A stretch of DNA of 64,000 bases from Devosia sp. (GTDB taxonomy: Bacteria > Pseudomonadota > Alphaproteobacteria > Rhizobiales > Devosiaceae). This document shows positions 1 to 11,625 of this stretch, one piece after another. Each line of letters begins with the position of its first letter. The stretch's first letter is position 1. The DNA lies in the NCBI GenBank assembly GCA_017794705.1, contig CP051235.1, forward strand, positions 3,187,001-3,251,000. The letters are read 5' to 3'. Under the pieces are notes generated by a model. It was not told where the DNA came from. It searched no databases and saw only the letters and a program-made list of their open reading frames with translations. Both the position numbers and the translations under genes were made by a program.

Positions 1-1386
1 GTGCAGCACAGTGATGGCCGCACGCGCGCCATGATCAACGATCAACCAGTTTCCGCAGGACTGATGCGGCAGATCGGGTCGATGCTGGTGGAAATCCACG
101 GCCAGCATGATGACCGGGCGCTGGTCGATGTGGCGACGCATCGCAGCCTGCTGGATGCGCATGGGCGGCTGGAAGATTTGGTTGGCGCGGTTCGTGACGC
201 CTACAAGGTGCATGCTGAGGCCGCTTCGGCAGAACGCGCTCAGGCCCGCACGGTGGAACAGGCGGCGCGCGAAGAGGAGTTCGCCCGGCATGCCGTCGAT
301 GAGCTTTCGGCCTTCGGGCTGGAGGAAGGCGAAGAGGATCGCCTGTCCGACCGGCGGCATTATCTGATGCAGCTTGAAAAAGCGGCTGACGAAGTGCGCG
401 ATGCCGACGAGATTTTGAACGGCCCCGCTGCACCCGACGCGGCATTGGGCACCTTGTTACGACGATTGCAGCGCAAGGCGGCCACTGATGGCGCGCTGTT
501 TCAGCCCTTGCTGGATGGGTTGGAGGAGAGCCTGGATGCAATTGGGCGGGCGCAGCAGGCGCTTGAACAAATCCAGCGGGACATGGATTTCGACCCGCAC
601 GAACTGGAAAAGGTCGAAGAGCGCCTTTTTGCCCTGCGTGCATTGGCGCGCAAACACGGCACAAGCTGCGACGGACTGCGCGACGTGCTGGCGCGCTATC
701 AGGCCGACCTCGAGACGCTGCAAAGCGGAGAAGTGCTGCTGACGGAATTGAAGAAGAAGTCTCGGGCTGCTCTTGATGCCTATCACAAGGCGGCGGGCGC
801 ATTGTCGTCCGCTCGCAGTGTGGCGGCGGAATCTTTGAGTGCTGCGGTTCATGCAGAATTGCCGGATCTGAAACTTGGCAATGCTCGGTTCATCGTTGAT
901 CATCAGGTTGACGAGAGCCGTGAGGCCGCAAGTGGCTACGACCAAATGGCTTTTCACGTGCAGACCAACCCCGGAACCGCTGCCGGGCCAATGATGAAAG
1001 TGGCGTCGGGTGGTGAACTCTCGCGTTTCCTTTTGGCTCTGAAAGTGGTTCTGGCAGACCGCGGTTCGGCCCCGGTGCTGATCTTCGATGAAATCGACAC
1101 CGGTGTGGGCGGCGCCGTGGCCGACGCGATGGGCCGACGGCTGGCGCGGCTGTCGGAAACCGTGCAGGTGCTTACAGTCACCCATGCGCCGCAGGTTGCG
1201 GCCCGCGCCGACCGTCATATGCTGATTGAAAAGCAGTTGGTGGATGAAGGCGCCTTCACGCGGACGCATGTCAGGCCGCTTGATGAAAAGGGCCGGGGTG
1301 AGGAAATTGCGCGTATGCTGGCGGGTGCGGAAGTGACTGAAGAGGCTCGTGCTGCCGCGCGCCGCTTGATTTCCGAGGTAGGTTGA
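1..1386 (+). CDS. recN: DNA repair protein RecN, 5' end missing
   Basis: This is the C-terminal part of RecN, the SMC-like ATPase that acts early in recombinational repair of double-strand breaks. Only 461 residues lie in the window; RecN is usually about 550, so the N-terminal Walker A part is upstream of base 1 and the GTG at base 1 is not the true start. Visible parts are the MLVEIHGQHD block near residues 28-37, a long coiled-coil middle, the ABC signature (ASGGELSRFL, near residues 335-344), Walker B (VLIFDEIDTG, near 359-368) and the switch histidine in VTHAPQVAARAD. The TGA stop is directly followed by the GTG of ligA, so the two are probably cotranscribed. Confidence 0.97.
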   Translation: MQHSDGRTRAMINDQPVSAGLMRQIGSMLVEIHGQHDDRALVDVATHRSLLDAHGRLEDLVGAVRDAYKVHAEAASAERAQARTVEQAAREEEFARHAVDELSAFGLEEGEEDRLSDRRHYLMQLEKAADEVRDADEILNGPAAPDAALGTLLRRLQRKAATDGALFQPLLDGLEESLDAIGRAQQALEQIQRDMDFDPHELEKVEERLFALRALARKHGTSCDGLRDVLARYQADLETLQSGEVLLTELKKKSRAALDAYHKAAGALSSARSVAAESLSAAVHAELPDLKLGNARFIVDHQVDESREAASGYDQMAFHVQTNPGTAAGPMMKVASGGELSRFLLALKVVLADRGSAPVLIFDEIDTGVGGAVADAMGRRLARLSETVQVLTVTHAPQVAARADRHMLIEKQLVDEGAFTRTHVRPLDEKGRGEEIARMLAGAEVTEEARAAARRLISEVG

Positions 1387-4097
<2,711 letters not shown>

Positions 4098-4224
4098 GTA
4101 AATTGTCTCCATCTGGCAGCCTAGACTCCGGGCAGCCTTGTGTCATCCGGCAGTGGCGAAGTGCGCGTTTGCTTGCTAGGATTCGGATTGGAGGGGAGAT
4201 GTTGCACTGGCGCATGGGTGACCG

Positions 4225-4944
4225 ATGAAGATCGAACATTCCGCTTTTGACCTCTTGCCGGGTCTGCGTGACAGGATCATTGACCCCGCGGAATCCAAAT
4301 TCCGGTTTCTGGATTACGTCGAGATCGACCGGCGAGCGGCCGAAGCCGGCTATCCTCCGGACTGGCGACGCACTGACGAAGAGCGTGAAGCGATGCGTGC
4401 CGAGTTCTTTGCCGGTCGCGAGGGGCAGAGCGTCTGGGTGTTCGCCTATGGGTCGCTGATGTGGGACCCCGGGTTCTACTTTGACGAGGTCCGGGTTGGG
4501 CACGCATCGGGGTTCCAACGCAAATTTTGCTTGAACATGACGCGCGGGCGGGGTTCGGAAGAAACGCCGGGCCTGATGGCAGCGCTTGATGAAGGGGCTG
4601 GATGCCAGGGTCTGGTGTTCCGCATCGCGGCGGAACATGCCGACCACGAAACGGCAGTGATCTGGCGTCGCGAAATGATCAGCTATGGCTACGATCCTCG
4701 TTTTGTCCCGGTTGAAACCGACATCGGCAGTGTAGAGGCGATGACCTTTGTGGTTAATAAGTCGGGCGGGCGTTACCTCGGCGATCTCGACCTCGACGCG
4801 TCGGCCCGGCGGATCGCCACGGCCACCGGCATCAATGGCAGCAATCGGGACTATGCCGACAATCTGGCTGCCCAGCTGCAATTGCTGGGGCTCAGCGATC
4901 CGGAATTCGAGGCGCTGCACGAACGGGTGCGTGCTCATCCCTGA
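4225..4944 (+). CDS. Gamma-glutamylcyclotransferase, ChaC type
   Basis: A 239-residue protein of the ChaC family. Its members degrade glutathione in the cytoplasm to 5-oxoproline and Cys-Gly. The diagnostic segment is VWVFAYGSLMWDPGF (about residues 71-85), the substrate-binding YGSL loop of the cyclotransferase fold, followed by a FCLNMTRGRGSEETPG stretch typical of ChaC. A catalytic glutamate is expected in the EETPGLM or later acidic segments, but I cannot assign it by eye. About 70 residues precede the core, longer than in minimal ChaC proteins. It stands alone: divergent from the sulfotransferase and convergent with the aminopeptidase P gene. Confidence 0.88.
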   Translation: MKIEHSAFDLLPGLRDRIIDPAESKFRFLDYVEIDRRAAEAGYPPDWRRTDEEREAMRAEFFAGREGQSVWVFAYGSLMWDPGFYFDEVRVGHASGFQRKFCLNMTRGRGSEETPGLMAALDEGAGCQGLVFRIAAEHADHETAVIWRREMISYGYDPRFVPVETDIGSVEAMTFVVNKSGGRYLGDLDLDASARRIATATGINGSNRDYADNLAAQLQLLGLSDPEFEALHERVRAHP

Positions 4945-4959
4945 TCACGCTTCAGAGGC

Positions 4960-6768
4960 TCAGATTGGCTGCGTTACCTGCGCTAGCCAAGCTTTGACAT
5001 TGCCTTCCAGTCTCGGGCCAATCTCGGCGTTGACTCTTGCGTGATAAGCGTTGAGCCAGATGCGCTCATCCTGGGTCAACAGGCTGATCTCCACGAGGCG
5101 CGTGTCGATGGGACACAAGGTGAGCGTTTCGAATTTCAGGAAGCCTTCGTGATCGGGGTCTTCCACGACGTAGATCAGGTTTTCGATCCGGATGCCGTAG
5201 TCGCCTTCCTTGTAAAAGCCCGGCTCGTTGGAAATGACCATGCCCGGCGCCAGAGGCGTGGGATAGCGCGGTGATATGCCGATCGGCCCTTCGTGGACTG
5301 ACAGGAAGGCGCCGACGCCGTGGCCGGTTCCGTGATTGTAGTTGAGCCCGGCCTGCCAAAGGGACATGCGCGCAATCGCGTCTATGGAGGCGCCGCTCGT
5401 GCCCTTGGGAAAGTTCAGCCGCGAAATGCCGATCATGCCCTTGAGCACCCGGGTGTTGCGGTCGCGCTGTTCCTCGGTGGTTGAGCCAGTGGCCATGGTG
5501 CGGGTGATGTCGGTGGTGCCCGACAGATATTGCCCGCCACTGTCGACCAGCATGAGTTCGCCGGCGTTGAGTTTGCGGTTCGAGGCGGTGTTGACGCGGT
5601 AATGGGGCAGGGCAGCGTTGGGGCCGGCGCCGGAAATGGTCTCGAAGCTGATGTCGACAAGCGTTTCGTCTTCGCGGCGGAAGCTTTCGAGGGCGGTGAC
5701 GATGTCAATCTCGGTGAGTTGGCCGCCCGGAGCCTCCGCATCGAACCAACAGAGAAATTTGGCCATGGCCACGCCGTCGCGCTCGTGCGCTTCGCGCATG
5801 CCTGCCAGTTCCGCCTCGTTCTTCCTGGACTTGGGCAGCAACACCGGGTCGGGCTTTTCGATCAGCCGGACGTTGTTGGCTCTGAGTGTTTCGCCAACTG
5901 CTGAGGGCGTATTGGCGGGATCGATCCAGACGGCGCCTTTGAGTTTTGCGAGGGCGCTTGCGAATTCTTCGGATGTCTTGAGGTTGACCGTCTCAGCCAG
6001 CCGCTGCTGATCGGTTTTTGTGAATTTGCCTTCGTTCACGAACAGGTCGGGCTTGCCGGTTTGTAGAACGATGGCAAAGCCAAGGACGAAGGGCGTGTTG
6101 GGGACATCACGACCGCGGACATTGAAAAGCCAGCACAGGGATTCGGGTAGGGTCAGCACGAGACTGTCGGCCTTGGCCGCCTTGAGGGTCTGCTGCAATT
6201 CCGAGATCTTGTCAGCGGCGGACTTGCCGGCGCGATTCAACCCGAGGATCTCTGCCTGTGCCGCGGGCGGAGCGGGACGGTCGGTCCAGATGGCGTCGAC
6301 GAGGTTCTCCATGGGCTTAAGCGTCATGTGACCATCGAGGTTCTCAACGAGCGCCTTGATTTCGCCCGGCGTGTGCAGCCACGGGTCGAACCCGAGCGTG
6401 CCACCTTCGGGGAGGTTGGCCTTTATCCAGTCGCCAAGATCGTCAGCAGGAACGTTTTTCACCTCGATCAAGTTTGTGTCGGTCTGTGCCGGTGCCTGCA
6501 GAGTGTAGCGGCCGTCCACAAACAGCGCGGCCTTCTGTGTGCCGACGACGGCCACCCCGGCCGAACCGGTGAAACCGGTGACAAAGCTCAACCGCTCTTC
6601 GCTGGCCGGCACCATTTCGCCCCGGTGCACGTCGGCGCGGGGCACCAGAAAGCCGTCAATCTTTGCCCCAGCCAGCTTTTCGCGCAGCATTTTGAGGCGT
6701 GGCGCGACATTGCCGGGGGCGGACGTCTCTTTGAATTTCTGGAACTTGGCAGGCGGGAAGGTGGTCAT
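4960..6768 (-). CDS. Xaa-Pro aminopeptidase (aminopeptidase P, M24B family)
   Basis: A cytoplasmic metallopeptidase that removes an N-terminal residue preceding proline. The roughly 602-residue product is the long form: two creatinase-type N-terminal domains (start MTTFPPAKFQKF, then FVTGFTGSAGVA and LFVDGRYTLQ) and a C-terminal pita-bread M24 domain. The five metal ligands can be seen: two Asp in LVDSGGQYLSGTTDITR, the His in NHGTGHGVGAFL, the Glu in ISNEPGFYKEGDYG, and a later Glu in the TLCPID-containing region. The reading frame stays open to 6828, but the ATG at 6768 matches the usual family N terminus; the extra 20 residues are probably not translated. Confidence 0.93.
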   Translation of the reverse strand: MTTFPPAKFQKFKETSAPGNVAPRLKMLREKLAGAKIDGFLVPRADVHRGEMVPASEERLSFVTGFTGSAGVAVVGTQKAALFVDGRYTLQAPAQTDTNLIEVKNVPADDLGDWIKANLPEGGTLGFDPWLHTPGEIKALVENLDGHMTLKPMENLVDAIWTDRPAPPAAQAEILGLNRAGKSAADKISELQQTLKAAKADSLVLTLPESLCWLFNVRGRDVPNTPFVLGFAIVLQTGKPDLFVNEGKFTKTDQQRLAETVNLKTSEEFASALAKLKGAVWIDPANTPSAVGETLRANNVRLIEKPDPVLLPKSRKNEAELAGMREAHERDGVAMAKFLCWFDAEAPGGQLTEIDIVTALESFRREDETLVDISFETISGAGPNAALPHYRVNTASNRKLNAGELMLVDSGGQYLSGTTDITRTMATGSTTEEQRDRNTRVLKGMIGISRLNFPKGTSGASIDAIARMSLWQAGLNYNHGTGHGVGAFLSVHEGPIGISPRYPTPLAPGMVISNEPGFYKEGDYGIRIENLIYVVEDPDHEGFLKFETLTLCPIDTRLVEISLLTQDERIWLNAYHARVNAEIGPRLEGNVKAWLAQVTQPI

Positions 6769-6915
6769 AAAGGCGAGTCCGTTGGGAGAGAAGGCATGCG
6801 AGGATGGCATATCTCGTCTGCGCTGCAAGGGCTAACTGAAGTCAATTCAAGGGTCTATCTATTGATCATCGAATTGAGGCGGACATGGTGCCCGCCGGAT
6901 GATCGGAGAATTGAC

Positions 6916-7047
6916 ATGGTCGAGAAAAGAAATGCCTTCCAGCGCGCCCTTGACGCAGTGGTCGAGTCCCGTATGCGCCGGGCTGAACATGAAGTTGCCA
7001 CGTATCGCGAGATGTTTGATCTCGGCGAACCGCGCAAGGCCCGCTAA
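6916..7047 (+). CDS. Small conserved-type hypothetical protein (43 aa)
   Basis: A 43-residue ORF starting MVEKRNAFQRALDAVVESR, behind a good ribosome binding site (GGAGAA at 6905-6910, 5 bases before the ATG). It is strongly charged and predicted to be one or two amphipathic helices, with an RRAEHEVATYREMF core. Short helical proteins of this look (arginine-rich, ending YREMF/YREAY-like) occur widely in Hyphomicrobiales, but I do not know a function. It sits between the 5' end of the aminopeptidase P gene and the 3' end of prmA, transcribed opposite to both. The strong ribosome binding site is the main support. Confidence 0.6.
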   Translation: MVEKRNAFQRALDAVVESRMRRAEHEVATYREMFDLGEPRKAR

Positions 7048-7096
7048 CCTGATCTGCTGACGCGGGTTCTTCCCGCGTTCAGTGACCTCCAAAGTC

Positions 7097-7963
7097 TCAG
7101 GCTTTTTCAAGAATCAACGTCGCCCAATCACCCCGATTGAGGCGGCGTTTCAGTATGACGTCCTGCTGATTGTAGGCGGCGATGACGCGGGATGCCTGCC
7201 GGCGCAGAATGCCGGACAGGATAATCGGTGCGCCCGATACGGCCGATGCGCTGATAGCGGGTGCCAGCTGCGCCAGCGGACCGGCCAGAATGTTGGCGAC
7301 AATCATGTCGAAAGGTGCGCGGCGGCGGATCTTCAGGTGGTCCAGACCGGGCGCCGTGAGCGCCTCGACATAGCGGGCCACACCATTCAATGCAGCATTT
7401 TCCCGTGTAACGCGGACCGCAACCGGATCGATGTCGGTTGCGAGAATCTTGCGGTGCAACCGTTTGGCCAGGGCGATGGCCAGAACGCCGGTGCCGGTTC
7501 CCAGATCCAGCACGTTCTTTGGCCGAGCTGTCTTGAGCACCTGCTCGATGGCAATCAGGCAGCCGGTGGTAGTTTCATGGTGGCCTGTGCCGAAGGCCTG
7601 GGCTGCATCAATGAGAATCGGGCGGGCGCTGGCCGGGACGTTGCCGGCATCGTGTGAGCCATGGATGAAAAAGCCGCCGGCCAGAACCGGCGCCAAACCT
7701 TCCTGCGAGCGGGCCACCCAATCGATGTCCGGATCGATTTCGGCGGCGGAAAAACTGACGGTGCCGCCGAGAGTTTGACGGGCAATCTCAGAAAATGATT
7801 CAAGGTCGGGTGCTGTCTCACAGGTGGCCTCGAATACCCATTCGCCGTTTGCGTCCTCGAAGGCGGAAACGGCCAATGCCATATCCTCGATTTCGGAAAT
7901 CGCGTCGACAAGGGCGTAGGCCTGTTCGCGGGTGAGGGGCTGTGAGGAAGCGGTGGACGTCAT
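7097..7963 (-). CDS. prmA: Ribosomal protein L11 methyltransferase
   Basis: PrmA trimethylates ribosomal protein L11 with S-adenosylmethionine. The roughly 288-residue product has a degenerate N-terminal substrate-binding domain and a C-terminal Rossmann methyltransferase domain: AFGTGHHETTTGCL, the SAM-binding NVLDLGTGTGVLAIALAKR (motif I), ATDIDPVAV (motif post I) and DMIVANILAGPL (motif IV, normally NILA with the catalytic NI(L) signature). The ATG at 7963 is preferred over one at 7969 because of spacing from a weak GGA. It lies on the same strand as the aminopeptidase P gene, with the 43-residue ORF between them on the other strand. Confidence 0.96.
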   Translation of the reverse strand: MTSTASSQPLTREQAYALVDAISEIEDMALAVSAFEDANGEWVFEATCETAPDLESFSEIARQTLGGTVSFSAAEIDPDIDWVARSQEGLAPVLAGGFFIHGSHDAGNVPASARPILIDAAQAFGTGHHETTTGCLIAIEQVLKTARPKNVLDLGTGTGVLAIALAKRLHRKILATDIDPVAVRVTRENAALNGVARYVEALTAPGLDHLKIRRRAPFDMIVANILAGPLAQLAPAISASAVSGAPIILSGILRRQASRVIAAYNQQDVILKRRLNRGDWATLILEKA

Positions 7964-8052
7964 GCTCATTCCGGGCGGGTCTGGTGGCAATGGGGTGCTG
8001 AGGTGGCTAGGATAGCGCGTTGCGGGTGAGAACGGGAAGCGCGAGTTGCATC

Positions 8053-9027
8053 ATGGTTGACGCCAAGCTGCCGCGGATAAGTCTGGTCGATGCGTCGCGC
8101 GGGCTGGCGATCCTCGGCGTAGTGCTGTTCCACCTGGTGTGGGACCTCAGGTTTTTGGGGTTCACGGCCTATGACGCGTTCTGGGATCCGGTGTGGCTGG
8201 GGTTTGCCAAGCTGCTGGTCTCGTCCTTCTTGACGCTGGTCGGAGTCAGTCTGGTCCTCGGGCATGCACAGGGGGTGCGCTGGCCGGCCTTCTGGCGCCG
8301 GTTCGGCATTCTGGTTGCGGCTTCGGCGGCGGTCAGTATTGCCACCTGGGTGCAGTTTCAGGACGGGTTCGTCTATTTCGGCGTGCTGCACGCGATTGCG
8401 CTGTTCAGCCTTGGCGGTGTGCTTTTTCTGAGACTGCCGATTTTGCTCGTGGCCGTTGCGTCGGCCATATTCCTGTTTGCGCACTTCTTTTTTCAGAGCG
8501 CCGATTTCAACGTCAAAGCCCTGTCGTGGATCGGGTTCTGGACCGAACATCCCTACACGCAAGACCTTGTGCCGATTTTTCCGGGGTTCGGATTCACCCT
8601 TGCCGGTATCGTCGTCACCCGTGTGGCGATGGCGCAGGGCTGGGTGGAGGCGCTGGGGCGCATCGATTTCAAAGGGTTCTGGTACAAGGCGCTGGTGTGG
8701 TGTGGGCGCTGGAGCCTGATCATTTATCTGGTCCACCAGCCGCTGCTGATGGCGGTGCTGGTGCCCGCCGACGTGCTGCTGCATCAGCAACCCGCGCCGA
8801 CGCGGGAAGTCTCGTTCTTCAACCAGTGCGTGATGAGTTGTGAGACGGGCAACAACGGGCGCAACTATTGCGAGAGCTATTGCGGCTGCGCGTTGGACAT
8901 GGTCGAGCGGGCGGATTTGTGGGAGGCGATTGAAGCCACTTCGCCGACGAGCGCGCAACAGGAAGACCGCGATGCGGTGATCGAATTGTGTACGGCAACG
9001 GCGGGCGACCCGGCACAATATGACTAG
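8053..9027 (+). CDS. DUF1624 family membrane protein (heparan-alpha-glucosaminide N-acetyltransferase-like)
   Basis: A polytopic inner-membrane protein of about 324 residues in the DUF1624 group, related to HGSNAT-type acyltransferases that move acetyl groups across the membrane. The N-terminal RISLVDASRGLAILGVVLFH block is the family signature, with a likely catalytic or substrate histidine in VLFHLVWDL. About seven hydrophobic segments follow, up to LIIYLVHQPLLMAVL. The tail after about residue 250 is soluble and holds six cysteines (QCVMSC, NYCESYCGC, ELC), so disulfides or metal binding are possible. The start is the ATG at 8053; an upstream in-frame start at 8020 would add only 11 residues. 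It converges with the next gene by a 4-bp overlap. Confidence 0.85.
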   Translation: MVDAKLPRISLVDASRGLAILGVVLFHLVWDLRFLGFTAYDAFWDPVWLGFAKLLVSSFLTLVGVSLVLGHAQGVRWPAFWRRFGILVAASAAVSIATWVQFQDGFVYFGVLHAIALFSLGGVLFLRLPILLVAVASAIFLFAHFFFQSADFNVKALSWIGFWTEHPYTQDLVPIFPGFGFTLAGIVVTRVAMAQGWVEALGRIDFKGFWYKALVWCGRWSLIIYLVHQPLLMAVLVPADVLLHQQPAPTREVSFFNQCVMSCETGNNGRNYCESYCGCALDMVERADLWEAIEATSPTSAQQEDRDAVIELCTATAGDPAQYD

Positions 9028-10196
9028 ACGGGCGGATGGGCGGCAACGGCCGCTTCGTTGATGTCGGTACCCCAGCCGGGCCGGTTCGGGACCAGCATTT
9101 CGCCATTTTCGACCACGGGCGGATGGGTGACCAGATCGTGGCGCCAGGGCACGTCCTCAACCTCATATTCCATGATGCGGAAGTTGGGCGTGGCGGCGGC
9201 GAACTGTGCGGAGATGCAGTCGGCAAGGGGGCCATAGAAATTGTGTGGCGCAACATTGGTGTCGTAGGCGTCGGCCAATGTGGCGATATTTGCCGACTGC
9301 AGATAGCCGTTCCAGATGACGTCGACGACGGCAACATCCATAGCGGCTCTTTCAAAGTAGGGGCGGTATTCGGCAAGGCCGTAGAGCGACTCGCCGCTGG
9401 CGATGGGCACGCGGGTGCGTTCGCGCATGAGGGCGACGGAGGTGGGATCGTATTTGTCGAGTTCGGCCCATTCGAGGTCATAAGGCTCGAGCGCGCGCAG
9501 AATTTTCAGGAATCCCTCAAGTTTGAAATTATAGTTGAGGTCGAGCATCAGCGGGAAGTCGTCGCCGGCGCCCTTTCGGGCGGCTTCGATCTGGCGGATG
9601 GCGAATTGTATGGTCTCGCGGTCGAGGTTGAGGGCGGGGAAACCTTCTGACCAGCCATGGCCCGGGGCAAAGGTCTGGAAGCGCTCTCCATCGTGGGCGA
9701 AGATATTCATCTTCAGCGCCTTGTAGCCGCGCTCGCGGCACTCGGCGGTGAGATCGCTGAGCTCTTCGTAGGTTGTCAGCTTGGGCAATTGCATGATCCG
9801 GGGAGTGCGGATGCGGGCATTGCCGCAGTGGCTCCAATAAAGTGGAATGCGATCACGCAGGCGACCGCCGAACAGATCGGCAACAGGTACGCCGAAGGCT
9901 TTTCCCTTGATGTCGAGCAAGGCGTTGGTGAGAGCGGCGCGGGCGTGGGCGGCAATGCCGGACCATGCCGGGACGGTGCGCGTGTACATAAGTGAATCGG
10001 CTTCGGAAATGCGGAGGGGGTCGGCGCCGACGAGGAGTTCAGCGAGGCGATCAATGGCGGCGGTGGTGCCCGCATTGCCGACCGCTTCAGTATATTCGGA
10101 CCAGCCGACGAGGCCCTCGTCGGTTTCAACCTTGACGAACGAGTAGTTTCGCGGGCCCGCGCCAGCGTGCAAGATTTTGACAGCAGTGATTTTCAT
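9024..10196 (-). CDS. Enolase-superfamily enzyme (mandelate racemase / sugar-acid dehydratase group)
   Basis: A 390-residue enolase-superfamily member that would abstract a proton alpha to a carboxylate, probably dehydrating a sugar acid such as a galactonate-type substrate. An N-terminal capping domain (about residues 1-120) precedes the barrel. Visible barrel features are the KALKMN segment, the metal-ligand Asp in MLDLNYNFKLEG, an acidic WAELDKYDP at the next ligand position, the IASGESLYG segment, and VAPHNFYGP, which carries the histidine usual in dehydratase clades. The exact substrate cannot be told from sequence. The start ATG at 10196 lies 69 bases from the divergent ABM gene. Confidence 0.85.
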   Translation of the reverse strand: MKITAVKILHAGAGPRNYSFVKVETDEGLVGWSEYTEAVGNAGTTAAIDRLAELLVGADPLRISEADSLMYTRTVPAWSGIAAHARAALTNALLDIKGKAFGVPVADLFGGRLRDRIPLYWSHCGNARIRTPRIMQLPKLTTYEELSDLTAECRERGYKALKMNIFAHDGERFQTFAPGHGWSEGFPALNLDRETIQFAIRQIEAARKGAGDDFPLMLDLNYNFKLEGFLKILRALEPYDLEWAELDKYDPTSVALMRERTRVPIASGESLYGLAEYRPYFERAAMDVAVVDVIWNGYLQSANIATLADAYDTNVAPHNFYGPLADCISAQFAAATPNFRIMEYEVEDVPWRHDLVTHPPVVENGEMLVPNRPGWGTDINEAAVAAHPPV

Positions 10197-10265
10197 GATG
10201 CTCCCCCGGCTTCGGCACGCATGCTAGACGGCAACTATCGCAGCAACAATGGAGGCGGGGACAAG

Positions 10266-10562
10266 ATGTATGGTTTGATCGGGCGGATGCTGGCACAGCC
10301 GGGGAAGCGGGATGCGTTGCGGGACATCATGCTGGAGGGCATGGCGGGTGCGCCGATGCCGGGGTGTATCAGCTATGTAGTTGCCGAGGACCCCGCCGAA
10401 GAAGATGCGCTGTGGATCACCGAGGTGTGGGACAGCGCGGAGAGCCATCGGGGGTCGCTGCAACTGGAGAGTGTGCAGGCGACGATCGCCAGGGCGCGGC
10501 CTCTGATCGCCGGGATGGACAATCGGACCGAGACGCGGCCGGTGGGTGGCGTGGGACTTTAG
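10266..10562 (+). CDS. ABM-domain (antibiotic biosynthesis monooxygenase-type) protein
   Basis: A 98-residue single-domain protein beginning MYGLIGRMLAQPGKRDAL, the pattern of the ABM dimeric alpha-beta barrel. Proteins of this size are often cofactor-free monooxygenases or heme/quinone-handling enzymes, but many have no known role. The EDALWITEVWDSAESHRGSL stretch matches the conserved W.x.EvW.s.ea.H segment of the family. The ribosome binding site GGAGG ends about 10 bases before the ATG at 10266. It is divergent from the enolase-superfamily gene and followed by the AraC regulator 86 bases on. Confidence 0.83.
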   Translation: MYGLIGRMLAQPGKRDALRDIMLEGMAGAPMPGCISYVVAEDPAEEDALWITEVWDSAESHRGSLQLESVQATIARARPLIAGMDNRTETRPVGGVGL

Positions 10563-10648
10563 CGCCGACTGCGCAAAGCTGATCAAGCGGGGCGGGTTTA
10601 AGGCTGCCAAAGTCCGAGCTGTTTCGTGGACACTTATCCGGAGATTGC

Positions 10649-11494
10649 ATGAGCATCCTGCCCAAGGCCGTGTGGTTTATCGAAAACCACTACGCAAGGC
10701 GGCCAAGCCTTGACGAGGTGGCCGAAGCGTCGGGGACGACGCGCTTTCATCTCAGCCGGACGTTCAGCCTCGCCACCGGACAGTCGCTGATGGCGCATAT
10801 GCGCGGGCGGCGACTGACCGAGGCTTTGAAGCTCCTGACCAATGGCGCACCCAGCATTCTGCAGGTGGCGCTGGAGGCCGGCTACGAGTCCCACGAAGCA
10901 TTCACGCGGGCGTTTCGTGAGCAGTTTGGCGTCACGCCGGAACAGGCGCGGGACGGGCACGTCATTCCCCAACATCTGAAAGTGGAGCCTATTCATATGA
11001 ACACAGTGGCAGACATCAAACTCGCCGAACCGCGATACGAAGAGCGGCCGGCATTTACGGTGGCGGGCCTTGGCGAGCGGTTCACCATGAACCGGACCCA
11101 GGACATTCCGCAGCTCTGGCAGAAATTCAACGCGAAGTATGACGGCACTGCGCCGCATGCCGTGCCGGACTTCTGGTACGGAATCAATGCGGAATGGGGC
11201 GAGGCGGGACAGGACTTTTTATACATGGCGGGGGTCGAGGTGACCGACACCCATGACCTGCCAGACGAGTTCCGGACCTTCACCTTTCCGGCGCAGCGCT
11301 ATGTGGTGTTCCGGCATGCGGACCATATCTCGACGCTGCAAAAGACCTATGGCGCGGTGTGGGGGTCGTGGTTCCCGGAGAACAATGTCGACACCAAAAA
11401 CATGAACGGGTTCTTTGAGCTTTATGGCGTGGAATTCGATCCGATGACCGGCGAGGGCGGGATCGAACTCTGGTTTCCGGTCAGGAAGGGCTGA
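10649..11494 (+). CDS. AraC family regulator with GyrI-like effector domain
   Basis: A 281-residue Rob/SoxS-like regulator. Residues about 5-105 form two helix-turn-helix units (SLDEVAEASGTTRFHLSRTF and APSILQVALEAGYESHEAFTRAFREQFGVTP). Residues about 125-281 form a GyrI-like domain that binds small hydrophobic molecules (LAEPRYEERPAFTVAGLGERF, then IELWFPVRKG at the end). Such proteins usually sense a drug-like ligand and activate an efflux or detoxification gene; the EamA transporters downstream are possible targets, which is inference. A GGAGA lies 6 bases before the ATG. A strong intrinsic terminator follows at 11521. Confidence 0.9.
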   Translation: MSILPKAVWFIENHYARRPSLDEVAEASGTTRFHLSRTFSLATGQSLMAHMRGRRLTEALKLLTNGAPSILQVALEAGYESHEAFTRAFREQFGVTPEQARDGHVIPQHLKVEPIHMNTVADIKLAEPRYEERPAFTVAGLGERFTMNRTQDIPQLWQKFNAKYDGTAPHAVPDFWYGINAEWGEAGQDFLYMAGVEVTDTHDLPDEFRTFTFPAQRYVVFRHADHISTLQKTYGAVWGSWFPENNVDTKNMNGFFELYGVEFDPMTGEGGIELWFPVRKG

Positions 11495-11520
11495 GCTTGC
11501 CTTCGAACTGAAATTGTACC

Positions 11521-11549
11521 CCCCCGCCTGTGGGCGGGGGTTTGTTTTT
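11521..11549 (+). terminator. Intrinsic terminator after the AraC/GyrI gene
   Basis: An 8-bp GC stem, CCCCCGCC (11521-11528) with GGCGGGGG (11533-11540), closes a TGTG loop and is followed by TTTGTTTTT. It lies 27 bases after the AraC stop codon. Confidence 0.9.
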
Positions 11550-11625
11550 GGGGCCTGCGGCTTGTTTTTGCGCGGAACGAGGCGGAAAGTGAAATTCCTT
11601 CCAACGAGTCCTTTCCGGTTCCGTC